Numbered from the stretch's first letter, positions 6,800 to 14,079 are shown. The stretch: DNA of 14,424 nt from an uncultured Eubacteriales bacterium (GCA_900547295.1 URGK01000068.1:1-14424); one strand, 5' to 3'. Translations and numbers: made by a program. The notes: a model not told the origin generated them from the sequence alone.

Positions 6800-7563
6800 C
6801 TGAAATATCTCCTCTCGTTAAATATATCTCTTGATTTGGTGCAAAGCCATGTAACATACATAACCGCAAGTGACACTATAACGCAGCCAGCTGTAATAAC
6901 CAACGCCGCATTCTTTAATATCTGAGTGCCGAGTATCTGTGAAAGCACAGTTCCCTGCGGTATTCCCAGCACTGTATGATTTACAAAGCCTGTAACCGGA
7001 GGAATAAATCCGTATACTAAAACGACCAGTATAATTCCAAGCATTACAGCCATGGACCATATAAATTTCCTGCGGTAAAGAGCTTTGGTATCATATCCTC
7101 CCTTGACAAGCACAAGGAATATCATCACACTTGCTATAAAGCTCATAATTCCCAGTACCACCGTAATATTATCAAACAGCTTTACCCTGTCAAGAATACC
7201 ATAGTCGTCATCCGTAAAGTTGGCAGCCTTGCCTATATAATAGTCGTAAAGCTCGTTTGTCTTGTTTACGGCATAGAAGCTGTCTGCGCTTCCTTTCATA
7301 TAGTCCGAAATCTGCTGAGCCATCTCCGCAGGCTCTACAAATATGCCTGCCTCCTCCAGAGTCTGAAGCGGCAGCTCCTCTCCATCTTCGAGTGCCTGCT
7401 TTGCTTCAATGGTCTTGTTGAATTTCCATTCATACATATCAGGTACTCTGGTTATAACGTTTAAAACCAGTGAAAATATAAACAGGGGTATCAGTGCTAT
7501 CAGAAGCGAAGCATACCATCTGCTCGGTTTTTTTCTCTGATATCCGTCAGGTACGTAATACAT
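6796..7563 (-). CDS. Four-helix integral membrane protein, possibly DUF1461/Lit-like
   Basis: I do not firmly recognise this 255-residue protein. Hydrophobic segments at about 17-38, 133-153, 167-189 and 217-240 give four helices, with a roughly 95-residue polar loop after the first and a basic, tyrosine-rich N-terminus. This topology, and the segment FTDDDYGILDRVKLF (116-130) after an elongated loop, recall the DUF1461 family that includes the lipoprotein intramolecular transacylase Lit. If so, the His usually preceding the DVK-like motif is missing, whereas a His196 after helix three could match the second conserved region. Start ATG at 7563 has AGGAG overlapping the murA stop codon. Its place directly after murA suggests envelope work, but that is inference. 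Confidence 0.65.
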   Translation of the reverse strand: MYYVPDGYQRKKPSRWYASLLIALIPLFIFSLVLNVITRVPDMYEWKFNKTIEAKQALEDGEELPLQTLEEAGIFVEPAEMAQQISDYMKGSADSFYAVNKTNELYDYYIGKAANFTDDDYGILDRVKLFDNITVVLGIMSFIASVMIFLVLVKGGYDTKALYRRKFIWSMAVMLGIILVVLVYGFIPPVTGFVNHTVLGIPQGTVLSQILGTQILKNAALVITAGCVIVSLAVMYVTWLCTKSRDIFNERRYFR

Positions 7564-7571
7564 ATACTCTC

Positions 7572-8837
7572 CTAATCATCTATTCTAATTATTGTTGCGC
7601 CCAGTTTGCGGAATTTCTCCACGAAGTTCTCATAACCTCTCTCAATGTGATATATCTCCGCAATCTCAGTAGTGCCCTCTGCAACAAGGCCCGCAAGCAC
7701 CATGGCTGCGCCTGCTCTGAGGTCGGTTGATATGACCTGCGCTCCCTGCAGCGGTCTGCCGCCGTATATAATCGCGCTTCTGCCGTCTATTTTGATGTTG
7801 GCGCCCATACGGTTAAGCTCCGCAACGTGCATAAATCTGTTTTCGAATATGTTTTCGATTACAACGCTGGAACCCTCCACTGTTGTAAGCAGCGCCATAA
7901 ACGGCGACTGTATATCCGTAGGAAATCCCGGATACGGCATTGTTTTTATGTTAGTTGAAACAAGAGGGTTGACATTGCCCTTAACAAGCAGCCCCTCGTC
8001 TGTTTTTTCGACTACGACTCCACATTCTATCAGCTTTGCCGTAATTGCCTTGACGTGATCGGGCACGGCGTTTTTAATCAGTATCTCGCCTCTGGTGATA
8101 GCTGCCGCAACCATAAATGTGCCTGTTTCAATTCTGTCTGGTATAATTCCGTGCTTGCAGCCTCCAAGCTTCTCAACACCCTCGATTTTGATGGTCTCTG
8201 TGCCTGCGCCCTTGACTCTTGCTCCCATTTTGTTGAGGAAATTTGCAAGGTCAACAATTTCGGGCTCCTCGGCCGCATTTTCGATTATAGTGGTACCCTC
8301 GGCAAGCACTGCCGCCATCATTATGTTCTCGGTAGCGCCCACGCTTGGGAAGTCAAGATATATAGACGCTCCCTGCAGTCTGTCGCAGGACATCTCCACA
8401 AAGGATTCTATTTCGTTGTTTATTATTTCGGCACCCATAGCCTGAAAGCCCTTGAGATGAAGCTCCACCGGTCTTGCTCCTATTGTGCAGCCGCCCGGCA
8501 TATATACTCTTGCGTGTCCTGTTCTTGCAAGCAGAGGTCCTGCCACAAGAAATGACGCTCTCATTTTTTTGACAAGCTCAAAAGGTGCTTCATATGTGTT
8601 GATATTCGGTGTGTATATATTTAAAGTGTTTGTATCTGCCTTTTTGACAACAGCGCCGATATGGGTAAGAAGCTGTGTCAGCACGTCCACATCTCTAAGC
8701 GCAGGCACATCAAACAGCGTGCATTCTTCTTCAGAAAGAAGTGCCGCCGCCATTATTGGCAGGACAGCATTCTTTGCTCCGCTTATTTCAACCTCTCCGC
8801 TGAGAGGATTGCTCTTTTGTACAAGATATTTAGCCAA
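7572..8837 (-). CDS. murA: UDP-N-acetylglucosamine 1-carboxyvinyltransferase MurA (TTG start)
   Basis: MurA transfers enolpyruvate from phosphoenolpyruvate to UDP-GlcNAc, the first committed step of peptidoglycan synthesis, in the cytoplasm. The 421-residue length is normal. Key features are SGAKNAVLP with Lys22/Asn23, MRASFLVAGPLL (92-103), the PGGCTIGARP loop with catalytic Cys117, the target of fosfomycin in other MurA enzymes, then DRIETGTFM, PGFPTDIQSPFMAL and DLRAGAAMVLAG. Start is TTG at 8837-8835, with GGAGG six bases upstream; no ATG fits better. It is the first gene of a six-gene operon with its own promoter at 8869-8896. Many Firmicutes have two MurA paralogues (murA/murZ); which this is cannot be told from the window. 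Confidence 0.96.
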   Translation of the reverse strand: MAKYLVQKSNPLSGEVEISGAKNAVLPIMAAALLSEEECTLFDVPALRDVDVLTQLLTHIGAVVKKADTNTLNIYTPNINTYEAPFELVKKMRASFLVAGPLLARTGHARVYMPGGCTIGARPVELHLKGFQAMGAEIINNEIESFVEMSCDRLQGASIYLDFPSVGATENIMMAAVLAEGTTIIENAAEEPEIVDLANFLNKMGARVKGAGTETIKIEGVEKLGGCKHGIIPDRIETGTFMVAAAITRGEILIKNAVPDHVKAITAKLIECGVVVEKTDEGLLVKGNVNPLVSTNIKTMPYPGFPTDIQSPFMALLTTVEGSSVVIENIFENRFMHVAELNRMGANIKIDGRSAIIYGGRPLQGAQVISTDLRAGAAMVLAGLVAEGTTEIAEIYHIERGYENFVEKFRKLGATIIRIDD

Positions 8838-8868
8838 TGTTTTCCTCCAGAATATTATTGTCTTATAT

Positions 8869-8896
8869 AGTATACCATTTTTTCACCGTTTTTCAA
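8869..8896 (-). promoter_or_regulatory. murA: Sigma-A promoter of the murA operon
   Basis: On the minus strand, TTGAAA (8896-8891) and TATACT (8874-8869) are separated by 16 bases. Transcription would start near 8862, leaving a leader of about 25 bases that holds GGAGG before the TTG start. It sits between the abrB terminator and murA, as expected for an independent unit. Confidence 0.75.
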
Positions 8897-8910
8897 TGGC
8901 AGATATGCGG

Positions 8911-8947
8911 CAAAAAATAAAGATGGCCCGCTTTTAAGGCGAGCCCT
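8911..8947 (-). terminator. Rho-independent terminator after abrB
   Basis: On the minus strand, GGCTCGC (8945-8939) pairs with GCGGGCC (8931-8925, one G-U pair) around a 7-base loop, followed by ATCTTTATTTTTT. It starts a few bases after the abrB stop and precedes the murA promoter. Confidence 0.85.
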
Positions 8948-8953
8948 GAAATA

Positions 8954-9196
8954 CTATAACGATTTTAATTCATCGATACAGCTCTGGCATACATTCTTGT
9001 CGTGTATTCTATGTACATCATCGCCGCTTCCGCAGAATATGCACGCAGGCTGATATTTCTTTAAAATAATCTGATCTTCGTGAACGTAGATTTCAAGAGG
9101 ATCCTTTACATCGATACCTAAAGTTCTTCTGAGTTCGATTGGAAGTACAATTCTTCCCAGTTCGTCAACTTTTCTTACAATACCTGTAGCTTTCAT
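8954..9196 (-). CDS. abrB: AbrB-family transition-state regulator with C-terminal CxxC zinc-type motif
   Basis: This 80-residue protein begins with a SpoVT/AbrB swapped-hairpin DNA-binding domain almost identical to Bacillus AbrB (TGIVRKVDELGRIVLPIELR, residues 4-23, then LEIYV and IILKKY). The C-terminal half differs from Bacillus: Cys52-x2-Cys55 and Cys70-x2-Cys73 suggest a small metal-binding knuckle, a form I recall from clostridial AbrB proteins. Such regulators bind AT-rich DNA as dimers or tetramers and hold back stationary-phase and sporulation genes. ATG at 9196 has AAAGGAG six bases upstream. It follows the DUF948-like gene by 27 bases and likely shares its promoter. Its spot near the holB-ricT-trmN6 block matches conserved Firmicutes order. 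Confidence 0.93.
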   Translation of the reverse strand: MKATGIVRKVDELGRIVLPIELRRTLGIDVKDPLEIYVHEDQIILKKYQPACIFCGSGDDVHRIHDKNVCQSCIDELKSL

Positions 9197-9223
9197 AGTG
9201 TTCTCCTTTCTGTTTAAACAGTG

Positions 9224-9559
9224 TTACTCCACTGTACTATCGCCCTTTGTAAAAAAGCCTTTAATAGTCGCAATGGAATTAACAATAACGCTTATGGCGT
9301 TTACTGCATTTTGATTGCCTTTAAGTGTTTCAGAGATGTTTGCAACTGATTCTGATACAACCCCTATGATATTATCAACTTCCCTGGTCTTGTCCGATAT
9401 TGCCGAGGATACCACGTTGACATCTTCGAGTATGCTGTTGACGCTTTTGAGTGTCTTAACAAGCTTTACTGCTGCCACACACAGTATTACCAGCAATACT
9501 ATACCTGCAAGTACCAGAAGAAAATGTCCTACACTTTCCAGGTTCAGAGTAATCTGCAT
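9224..9559 (-). CDS. Single-span membrane protein, DUF948/YtxG-like
   Basis: The 111-residue product has one N-terminal transmembrane segment (about 11-33, rich in Leu/Val/Ile) followed by a long amphipathic region (about 34-95) full of heptad-spaced Val/Ile/Leu with Ser, Asn and Asp. This is the layout of DUF948 or general-stress YtxG-like proteins, which are membrane-anchored, coiled-coil-rich and of unknown biochemical role. The ATG at 9559 has AAGGAGG seven bases upstream. It is the first gene of the unit ending in abrB and is driven by the promoter at 9591-9619. Assignment rests on topology and general resemblance, not on a diagnostic motif. Confidence 0.75.
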   Translation of the reverse strand: MQITLNLESVGHFLLVLAGIVLLVILCVAAVKLVKTLKSVNSILEDVNVVSSAISDKTREVDNIIGVVSESVANISETLKGNQNAVNAISVIVNSIATIKGFFTKGDSTVE

Positions 9560-9590
9560 AACAATACCTCCTTATTTTTGTCCTGTCCCT

Positions 9591-9619
9591 ATTATGTAAC
9601 AAGTGGAAAATAATTGCAA
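9591..9619 (-). promoter_or_regulatory. Sigma-A promoter for the DUF948-like gene and abrB
   Basis: On the minus strand, TTGCAA (9619-9614) and CATAAT (9596-9591) have the ideal 17-base spacing. Transcription would start near 9584, about 25 bases before the ATG. The intergenic region is shared with plus-strand spmA, so factors binding here could affect both directions. Confidence 0.75.
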
Positions 9620-9666
9620 CATTTTTTTGAAAAAACATCATATATTTTTTTGAGGTGATAATTTTG

Positions 9667-10254
9667 ATGAACTATATATGGTCGGCAATGATAATCACAG
9701 GAATTATTTTTGCCTGCATAAACGGACAGATCCCTGTTTTTTGTGACGGTCTTATGCAAAGCTGCACCGATGCCATACAGTTTATAATAAGCATCGCGGG
9801 AGTTATGGCTCTGTGGACCGGGCTTATGAATATTGCCGATAAATCAGGCCTTATAGCCCTTATTGCAAAAAAACTCCAGCCCCTGATGCGATTTATATTT
9901 CCCGAAGAAAAAAATCAGAAAACAATCGCTATGATGGTTATGAGCTTCATTGCAAATATCTTCGGCGCCGGAAACAGCGCAACGGTGTTTTCGCTTAAGT
10001 CGATGGAAATGCTCGATGCCGAAAACGGCCGCAGTCCGTATGCCAGCAACACAATGTGCATGTTTATTGCCGTAAGCACCACTATGATACAGCTTGTGCC
10101 TGTGACAGTGGTAAAGGTGCGCACTGATTTAGGCTCACAGGACCCCGGAAGCATAATAATCCCATCGATTGTCGCAGGCCTTGTTTCAATGGCTGTCACT
10201 ATATTAATTGCCAAACTGTTCGAAAGGAAATCAAAAAATGTCAGCGGTCTTTAG
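9667..10254 (+). CDS. spmA: Spore maturation protein A
   Basis: SpmA is a polytopic inner-membrane protein with a nucleoside-recognition (Gate) domain; with SpmB it is needed for proper spore core dehydration and heat resistance in Bacillus and Clostridium. The 195 residues match the family length (about 196 in B. subtilis). Typical segments are ALWTGLMNIADKSGL (48-62), a FIFPEE turn near 76-81, IANIFGAGNSAT (95-106) and the late VPVTVVKVRTDLG stretch, with several hydrophobic helices. I chose the ATG at 9667 because GAGGTGA lies eight bases before it; in-frame GTG (9655) is within that ribosome site. It overlaps spmB by 17 bases. The upstream region is AT-rich with no clear sigma-A promoter on this strand, compatible with a sporulation sigma factor but not proof. 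Confidence 0.95.
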   Translation: MNYIWSAMIITGIIFACINGQIPVFCDGLMQSCTDAIQFIISIAGVMALWTGLMNIADKSGLIALIAKKLQPLMRFIFPEEKNQKTIAMMVMSFIANIFGAGNSATVFSLKSMEMLDAENGRSPYASNTMCMFIAVSTTMIQLVPVTVVKVRTDLGSQDPGSIIIPSIVAGLVSMAVTILIAKLFERKSKNVSGL

Positions 10255-10765
10255 CACAATTTCAGGATTTTTTATTCCTGCTATAATTATTGTCATTCTG
10301 TCCTATGGTTTATACAAAAAAACTCCGCTTTATGATGTGTTCATTGACGGAGCAAAGGACGGTCTTAAAACAGTTGTCGAAATAATTCCGTTCATACTTG
10401 CCGTATTTGTCGGAATTACGGCTCTGACCTCGTCAGGCGTCATGGACTGGCTGCAGAAAATTTCCGCGCCGCTGTTTAACATTATTAAAATTCCGGAGGA
10501 GCTGATTTCCCTGATTCTGCTTCGCTCGGTATCGGGAAGCGGCTCCCTTGCTGTGGCGCAGAACATAATGCAGGTTTACGGCACTGACAATCTGATAGGC
10601 CGCAGCGCCTCCGTAATGGTCGGAAGCTGTGAAACTATTTTTTATGTTCTCGCGCTGTATTTTGGTGTTACCTCCGTAAAAAACATGCGCTATGCATTTC
10701 ACGTCGGTATAATAGGATATATCGTGTCAATTCTGGCTTCGGTATATATCTGTATGATTATCTAA
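10238..10765 (+). CDS. spmB: Spore maturation protein B
   Basis: SpmB is the partner of SpmA and shares the Gate domain; together they affect spore core water content. The chosen ATG at 10238 gives 175 residues (about 178 in B. subtilis) and has AAAGGA nine bases upstream inside spmA. Visible features are the N-terminal helix (ISGFFIPAIIIVILSYGLYK), then TPLYDVFIDGAKDGL, the PFILAVFVGITAL helix, the RSVSGSGSLAV loop and VGSCETIFYVLALYFG, all characteristic of SpmB. The gene overlaps the end of spmA by 17 bases, so translation is coupled. Its TAA stop overlaps the stop of the convergent methyltransferase gene, and no terminator is seen between them. Confidence 0.95.
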   Translation: MSAVFSTISGFFIPAIIIVILSYGLYKKTPLYDVFIDGAKDGLKTVVEIIPFILAVFVGITALTSSGVMDWLQKISAPLFNIIKIPEELISLILLRSVSGSGSLAVAQNIMQVYGTDNLIGRSASVMVGSCETIFYVLALYFGVTSVKNMRYAFHVGIIGYIVSILASVYICMII

Positions 10766-11499
10766 GCCCTCTCATATATCTGCTGTATTTCGTCTGTATA
10801 GCTGCCGTCACCGTTATATACATACAGATCCGGAAGCAGCCTAAGCTCCCTGCCTGCATTTTTGATGCAGTGTATAAGCACTATATTGGCAGCCTGCCCC
10901 GATTTGGGACATACAAATCTCACAGTCTTGGGCTCCAGTCTGTACTGCCTTGAATAATACATAATATCCACAAGCCTTGAGGGTCTGTGGACCATAAAAA
11001 ATTCGCCGCGCTCCTCAAGCAGAAATGCAGCGGCGGCTATAAAGTCCTCCAACCCTGCATAAACCTCGTGACGCGCTATGGTTTTGGCGCTTATGTCATT
11101 TACAATTGCGCTTCCCTGCTCCATATACGGCGGATTTGAGGTAGCCGTATCAAAGCAGCCTTTAAGGCTTTCGTCAAGGTTCTTTACATTGCAGCAAATC
11201 ATCTCAAGTCTGTCATCAAGACCGTTAAGTCTGACATTGCGAATTGCTCTCTCATACGAGTCCTGCTGTATCTCAACTCCGCATATTTTCTCTGCGGAGG
11301 TCTTGTGACTGAGTATGACCGGAATTATGCCCGTACCTGTGCCGAGATCTATGATTGCTAATTTTTTCTTTGCGATACTTGCCGCAAAATCGGCCAGCAG
11401 CACAGCATCCACTCCGTAGCAGAAATCCTGCGGCTTTTGTATCAGCTTCAGTCCTCCGAAACCTATTTCATCAAGTCTTTCACCGTCTCTGATATCCAT
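10762..11499 (-). CDS. TrmN6/YabB-like tRNA (adenine-N6) methyltransferase
   Basis: This 245-residue class I SAM-dependent methyltransferase has the SAM-binding DLGTGTGIIP (51-60), the acidic end of strand two in VEIQ (Glu76) and the adenine-N6 catalytic motif NPPY (122-125). The N-terminal LDEIGFGGLKLIQ and FCYGVDAVLLADF segments are typical of YabB/TrmN6, whose E. coli relative modifies A37 of tRNA-Val; the substrate of this enzyme is inferred. The ATG starts two bases after the ricT stop, with AAGGA just upstream. In B. subtilis yabB likewise lies after yaaT (ricT), with yabA between, supporting orthology. The rsmI gene that often follows is absent. Cytoplasmic. Confidence 0.88.
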   Translation of the reverse strand: MDIRDGERLDEIGFGGLKLIQKPQDFCYGVDAVLLADFAASIAKKKLAIIDLGTGTGIIPVILSHKTSAEKICGVEIQQDSYERAIRNVRLNGLDDRLEMICCNVKNLDESLKGCFDTATSNPPYMEQGSAIVNDISAKTIARHEVYAGLEDFIAAAAFLLEERGEFFMVHRPSRLVDIMYYSRQYRLEPKTVRFVCPKSGQAANIVLIHCIKNAGRELRLLPDLYVYNGDGSYTDEIQQIYERA

Positions 11500-11501
11500 T
11501 G

Positions 11502-12422
11502 CTAATCCTTAATCAGTTTTTTGATTTCAGCTAAGGTTTCGGCATCCATATCGTCATCTATTATATCATCATTACGTTTTTTACGGTTGCCGTGTCTTCT
11601 GATTTCCTCTTTGGTATAGGTATATATATCGTTGCTGAGTTTTTCCTCCTTGTCTCCTGAGGCTTCTTCCTGAACAAGCCTTACCTTTATTTTGTTTTCG
11701 AGTATGCTTGTATCGACAACAACTGCATTGCCCTCTTTGGTGCGTATTCTCTCGCCCACATCAGGCATACCTTTTTTCATTTCACTGTAGACATCGTTTT
11801 CATATTTCAGGCAGCACATAAGTCTGCCGCACACACCTGATATCTTGGCAGGGTTAAGCGATAAATTCTGCACCTTTGCCATTTTGATGGATACCGGGTG
11901 GAAATCCGAGAGCCAGCTTGCGCAGCAAAGGTCCTTGCCGCAGCAGCCTATGCCTCCTAGCATTTTGGCTACATCTCTGACACCTATCTGACGCAGCTCT
12001 ATTCTCATTTTAAATACGCCTGCAAGGTCTTTTACCAGTTCTCTGAAATCTACTCTTCCGTCTGCCGTAAAGTAGAATATAACCTTGCTGTTGTCAAATG
12101 TATATTCAACGTCTACAAGCTTCATATCAAGCCCGTGTTTTTCGACTTTTTCCTGACATATATTAAGAGTTCTCTCTTTTTTGGCGAGATTTTCTTCGTG
12201 TTTTTTGCAGTCGTTTTTGTCTGCAATCCTTATAACCTGTTTGAGCGGAGTCACGATTTCTTTTTCGGAAACCTCTATTATGTCACTTGAAGCCGTTCCG
12301 AATTCCGTACCTCTGGCAGTCTCGACAATAACATTGTCCTCCTCGTGTATATCGAAATCGCCCGGGTCAAAATAATAAATCTTACCGGCATTTCTGAATT
12401 TGACACCAACTACTTTTACCAT
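11502..12422 (-). CDS. ricT: PSP1-domain protein RicT (YaaT)
   Basis: RicT (YaaT) is a PSP1 C-terminal-domain protein which in B. subtilis forms an Fe-S-containing complex with RicA and RicF that directs RNase Y maturation of certain mRNAs and affects sporulation and competence. The 306-residue product has the family's GVKFRNAGKIYYFDPG N-terminus, the central VDFRELVKDLAGVFKMRIELRQIG region, and the conserved cysteines at 160, 161, 166, 167, 198, 203 and 204 (GIGCCGKDLCC and GVCGRLMCCLKYE), likely cluster ligands. The tail from about 255 is charged. ATG at 12422 has GGAGG seven bases upstream; it follows holB by 3 bases. ricA and ricF are not in the window. Confidence 0.92.
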   Translation of the reverse strand: MVKVVGVKFRNAGKIYYFDPGDFDIHEEDNVIVETARGTEFGTASSDIIEVSEKEIVTPLKQVIRIADKNDCKKHEENLAKKERTLNICQEKVEKHGLDMKLVDVEYTFDNSKVIFYFTADGRVDFRELVKDLAGVFKMRIELRQIGVRDVAKMLGGIGCCGKDLCCASWLSDFHPVSIKMAKVQNLSLNPAKISGVCGRLMCCLKYENDVYSEMKKGMPDVGERIRTKEGNAVVVDTSILENKIKVRLVQEEASGDKEEKLSNDIYTYTKEEIRRHGNRKKRNDDIIDDDMDAETLAEIKKLIKD

Positions 12423-12425
12423 TAT

Positions 12426-13214
12426 CTATCCTCCGATTTTAATTATCATTTCTTTCAGGGCATAAGAAATATTCATATTCTTCAGGATTTTGCGTCTGGC
12501 CTCCTCTATGGCCGAAATACTGCTGTAAATGCTGCCGCTGCTGTATTTCACGCTGCCCTTTATAATAAAATCCCTGTATATCTTCTCCAGGCAGTCAAGC
12601 ACTGCCATGGTTTCACGCCTGTCCTTTGCAAGTTTTTCGGCATAGGCTTTAAGAACATAAAACGGCTCTTCCTCATATATCATTGTTTCAAGCTCTGCCG
12701 CTCTGCTCATAACTCCCGCATCTGCCCTGCGCCCTGTGCTTTCCAGTCTGTAAACCGCACATCTTGACAGTATTGTCGGGAGAAAATTCTCTATATTATC
12801 CGCCAGCAGAATTATCACGGTTCCCTCAGGAGGCTCCTCCAGAGTTTTAAGGAGTCTGTTCTGAGCCCATCTGGTCATAGTATCCGCATTTTCTATCACG
12901 GCTATGTTTCTGCTGCCTGCAAAGGGCTTGTTTTTGAGTTTTTCCTGGAGTTTTTCTATGTCCTCGTCCTTTACGCTGTTTTCAGGAGAAATGATAAACA
13001 GGTCCTCATAATTGCCATTATCTATCTTATGGCAGACAACGCACTCTCCGCAGCCGCCGCTGTCACACAAAACTGATTTTACAAAGTTCATTGCAAATGC
13101 GGTCTTGTCTACGGTATAATCACCTTCAAAAATATATGCGTGTGATATATTGCCGTTTGATATGGCGCGATTAAGCCTCTCGGCCGCTCTGCTGCCAAGT
13201 CCGTCACTTATCAT
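12426..13214 (-). CDS. holB: DNA polymerase III delta' subunit
   Basis: The delta' subunit is part of the clamp loader that opens the sliding clamp at primer ends. I choose the ATG at 13214 (262 residues), which overlaps the tmk stop by 11 bases and has AAAGG seven bases upstream; a longer in-frame start lies deep inside tmk. Features are SHAYIFEG (24-31), a zinc knuckle at Cys50/55/58/61, a degenerate P-loop GDYTVDKT (31-38) in place of GxxGxGKT, AVIENADTMT and LLKTLEEPPEGTVIIL (121-136), and the SRC motif (150-152) carrying the arginine finger. Loss of a working P-loop is normal for delta', which need not hydrolyse ATP. The C-terminal collar domain is short and weakly conserved. Confidence 0.92.
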   Translation of the reverse strand: MISDGLGSRAAERLNRAISNGNISHAYIFEGDYTVDKTAFAMNFVKSVLCDSGGCGECVVCHKIDNGNYEDLFIISPENSVKDEDIEKLQEKLKNKPFAGSRNIAVIENADTMTRWAQNRLLKTLEEPPEGTVIILLADNIENFLPTILSRCAVYRLESTGRRADAGVMSRAAELETMIYEEEPFYVLKAYAEKLAKDRRETMAVLDCLEKIYRDFIIKGSVKYSSGSIYSSISAIEEARRKILKNMNISYALKEMIIKIGG

Positions 13215-13827
13215 CAATAAGCCTTTCCAGATATGTTCTGATTTCATCAAAAATATCTTCAATACCTCCCGATGCATCTATGCCTACAATTCTGTCCGCA
13301 TAGGTTTTTTCGAGTTCCTCATAGCCGTTATATACTCTTCTGTGGAAGTCAAGCTTTTCGAGTTCCAGCCTGTCCTCCTGTCCCGGTACAAGCCTTCCCT
13401 TGCCCACCTCGGGGTCGAGTTTCAGCAGGAATGTGATATCCGGGATACAGTCCTCAACAGCATAGCTGTTGATAATCTTTACGGCTTCTCCAAGGTTTCT
13501 GCCATACCCCTGGTATGCAATAGATGAGTCTACAAATCTGTCACATATTACTGTAATTCCCTCTGCCAGCGCCGGTTTTATGACCTGCTGCACATGCTGG
13601 GTTCTGGAGGCTGCATAAAGCATGGCCTCTGTCATTGCGTGCATCTCGGAGTTGTTCCTGTCAAGAATAAGCTCACGGATTTTCTCTCCGATTGCAGTTC
13701 CTCCCGGCTCTCTGGTAAGCAGAACGCTCATACCTCTTGCCTCAAGGAATTCTTTTACTTTGTTTATCTGTGTTGATTTGCCGGAGCCGTCTCCGCCCTC
13801 AAAGGTAATAAATAAATTTCCTGTCAT
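13204..13827 (-). CDS. tmk: Thymidylate kinase
   Basis: Thymidylate kinase phosphorylates dTMP to dTDP with ATP, essential for DNA synthesis. The 207-residue length is normal. Motifs are the P-loop EGGDGSGKST (10-19), TREPGGT, CDRFVDSSIAYQG containing the DR(F/Y) base-binding motif, and the LID region GRLVPGQEDRLE. ATG at 13827 overlaps the stop of a small upstream gene by one base, with a GGTGA-type ribosome site in that gene's end. It precedes holB with an 11-base overlap, a conserved pairing in Firmicutes. Only 1 of its 19 leucines is TTA, a housekeeping-like pattern that contrasts with the catabolic operon at the left. Confidence 0.97.
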   Translation of the reverse strand: MTGNLFITFEGGDGSGKSTQINKVKEFLEARGMSVLLTREPGGTAIGEKIRELILDRNNSEMHAMTEAMLYAASRTQHVQQVIKPALAEGITVICDRFVDSSIAYQGYGRNLGEAVKIINSYAVEDCIPDITFLLKLDPEVGKGRLVPGQEDRLELEKLDFHRRVYNGYEELEKTYADRIVGIDASGGIEDIFDEIRTYLERLIDDK

Positions 13828-13946
13828 TATTTCACCCGCCTGGATTTGCCGATAACTTCTTCCATTGATTTAGTAAAAAGTATCAGAGCCAGATATCCCA
13901 CAGGTATGCAGAGCATTATTGCAAGCAGTATTCTAAAAAATATCAT
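13827..13946 (-). CDS. Small membrane protein, 39 residues, upstream of tmk
   Basis: This gene is short but well supported. The ATG at 13946 follows GGGAGGAG by six bases, among the best ribosome sites in the window. It lies directly after an extended -10 promoter, and its TAA stop overlaps the tmk start by one base. The product starts with a hydrophobic helix (about residues 2-25: MIFFRILLAIMLCIP, then LALILF) and ends in a short polar tail with acidic (MEEV) and basic (KSRRVK) groups, so a single-span membrane peptide is likely. I know of no family name for it. It may act as a leader peptide coupling translation into tmk or as a true membrane factor. Confidence 0.72.
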   Translation of the reverse strand: MIFFRILLAIMLCIPVGYLALILFTKSMEEVIGKSRRVK

Positions 13947-13998
13947 AAAGCTCCTCCCTTCGTACATTATCCGCTCTTTTTACAGAGCCAATGTGCTT

Positions 13999-14007
13999 AT
14001 TATATCA
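13999..14007 (-). promoter_or_regulatory. Extended -10 promoter of the small ORF-tmk-holB-ricT-trmN6 operon
   Basis: On the minus strand a perfect TATAAT (14004-13999) is preceded by TGA, forming an extended -10. The -35 position seventeen bases upstream (TAGAGG) is poor, which extended -10 promoters tolerate. Transcription would start near 13992, about 45 bases before the small ORF. Confidence 0.7.
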
Positions 14008-14079
14008 TAAAATGCAGTGAACCTCTACCTCAAAGTAAAACCGGCGCCTAAAAAACTTTCACGCGAGTTTCAGTTCTAC

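Noticed and set aside
9639..9646. CATATATT ahead of spmA as a possible sporulation sigma-E -10
   Set aside because: No matching -35 at the right distance, and such AT-rich octamers are common by chance; not strong enough to annotate.
12426..13214. Loss of the Walker A motif in the delta' subunit as a sign of decay
   Set aside because: Delta' subunits naturally have degenerate P-loops; the zinc knuckle and SRC motif are intact.
14041..14075. Imperfect AAACT/AGTTT inverted repeat upstream of the small ORF
   Set aside because: Only five A/T-rich pairs around an eight-base loop, too weak for a terminator or riboswitch call; the stronger hairpin at 14080-14119 explains termination.
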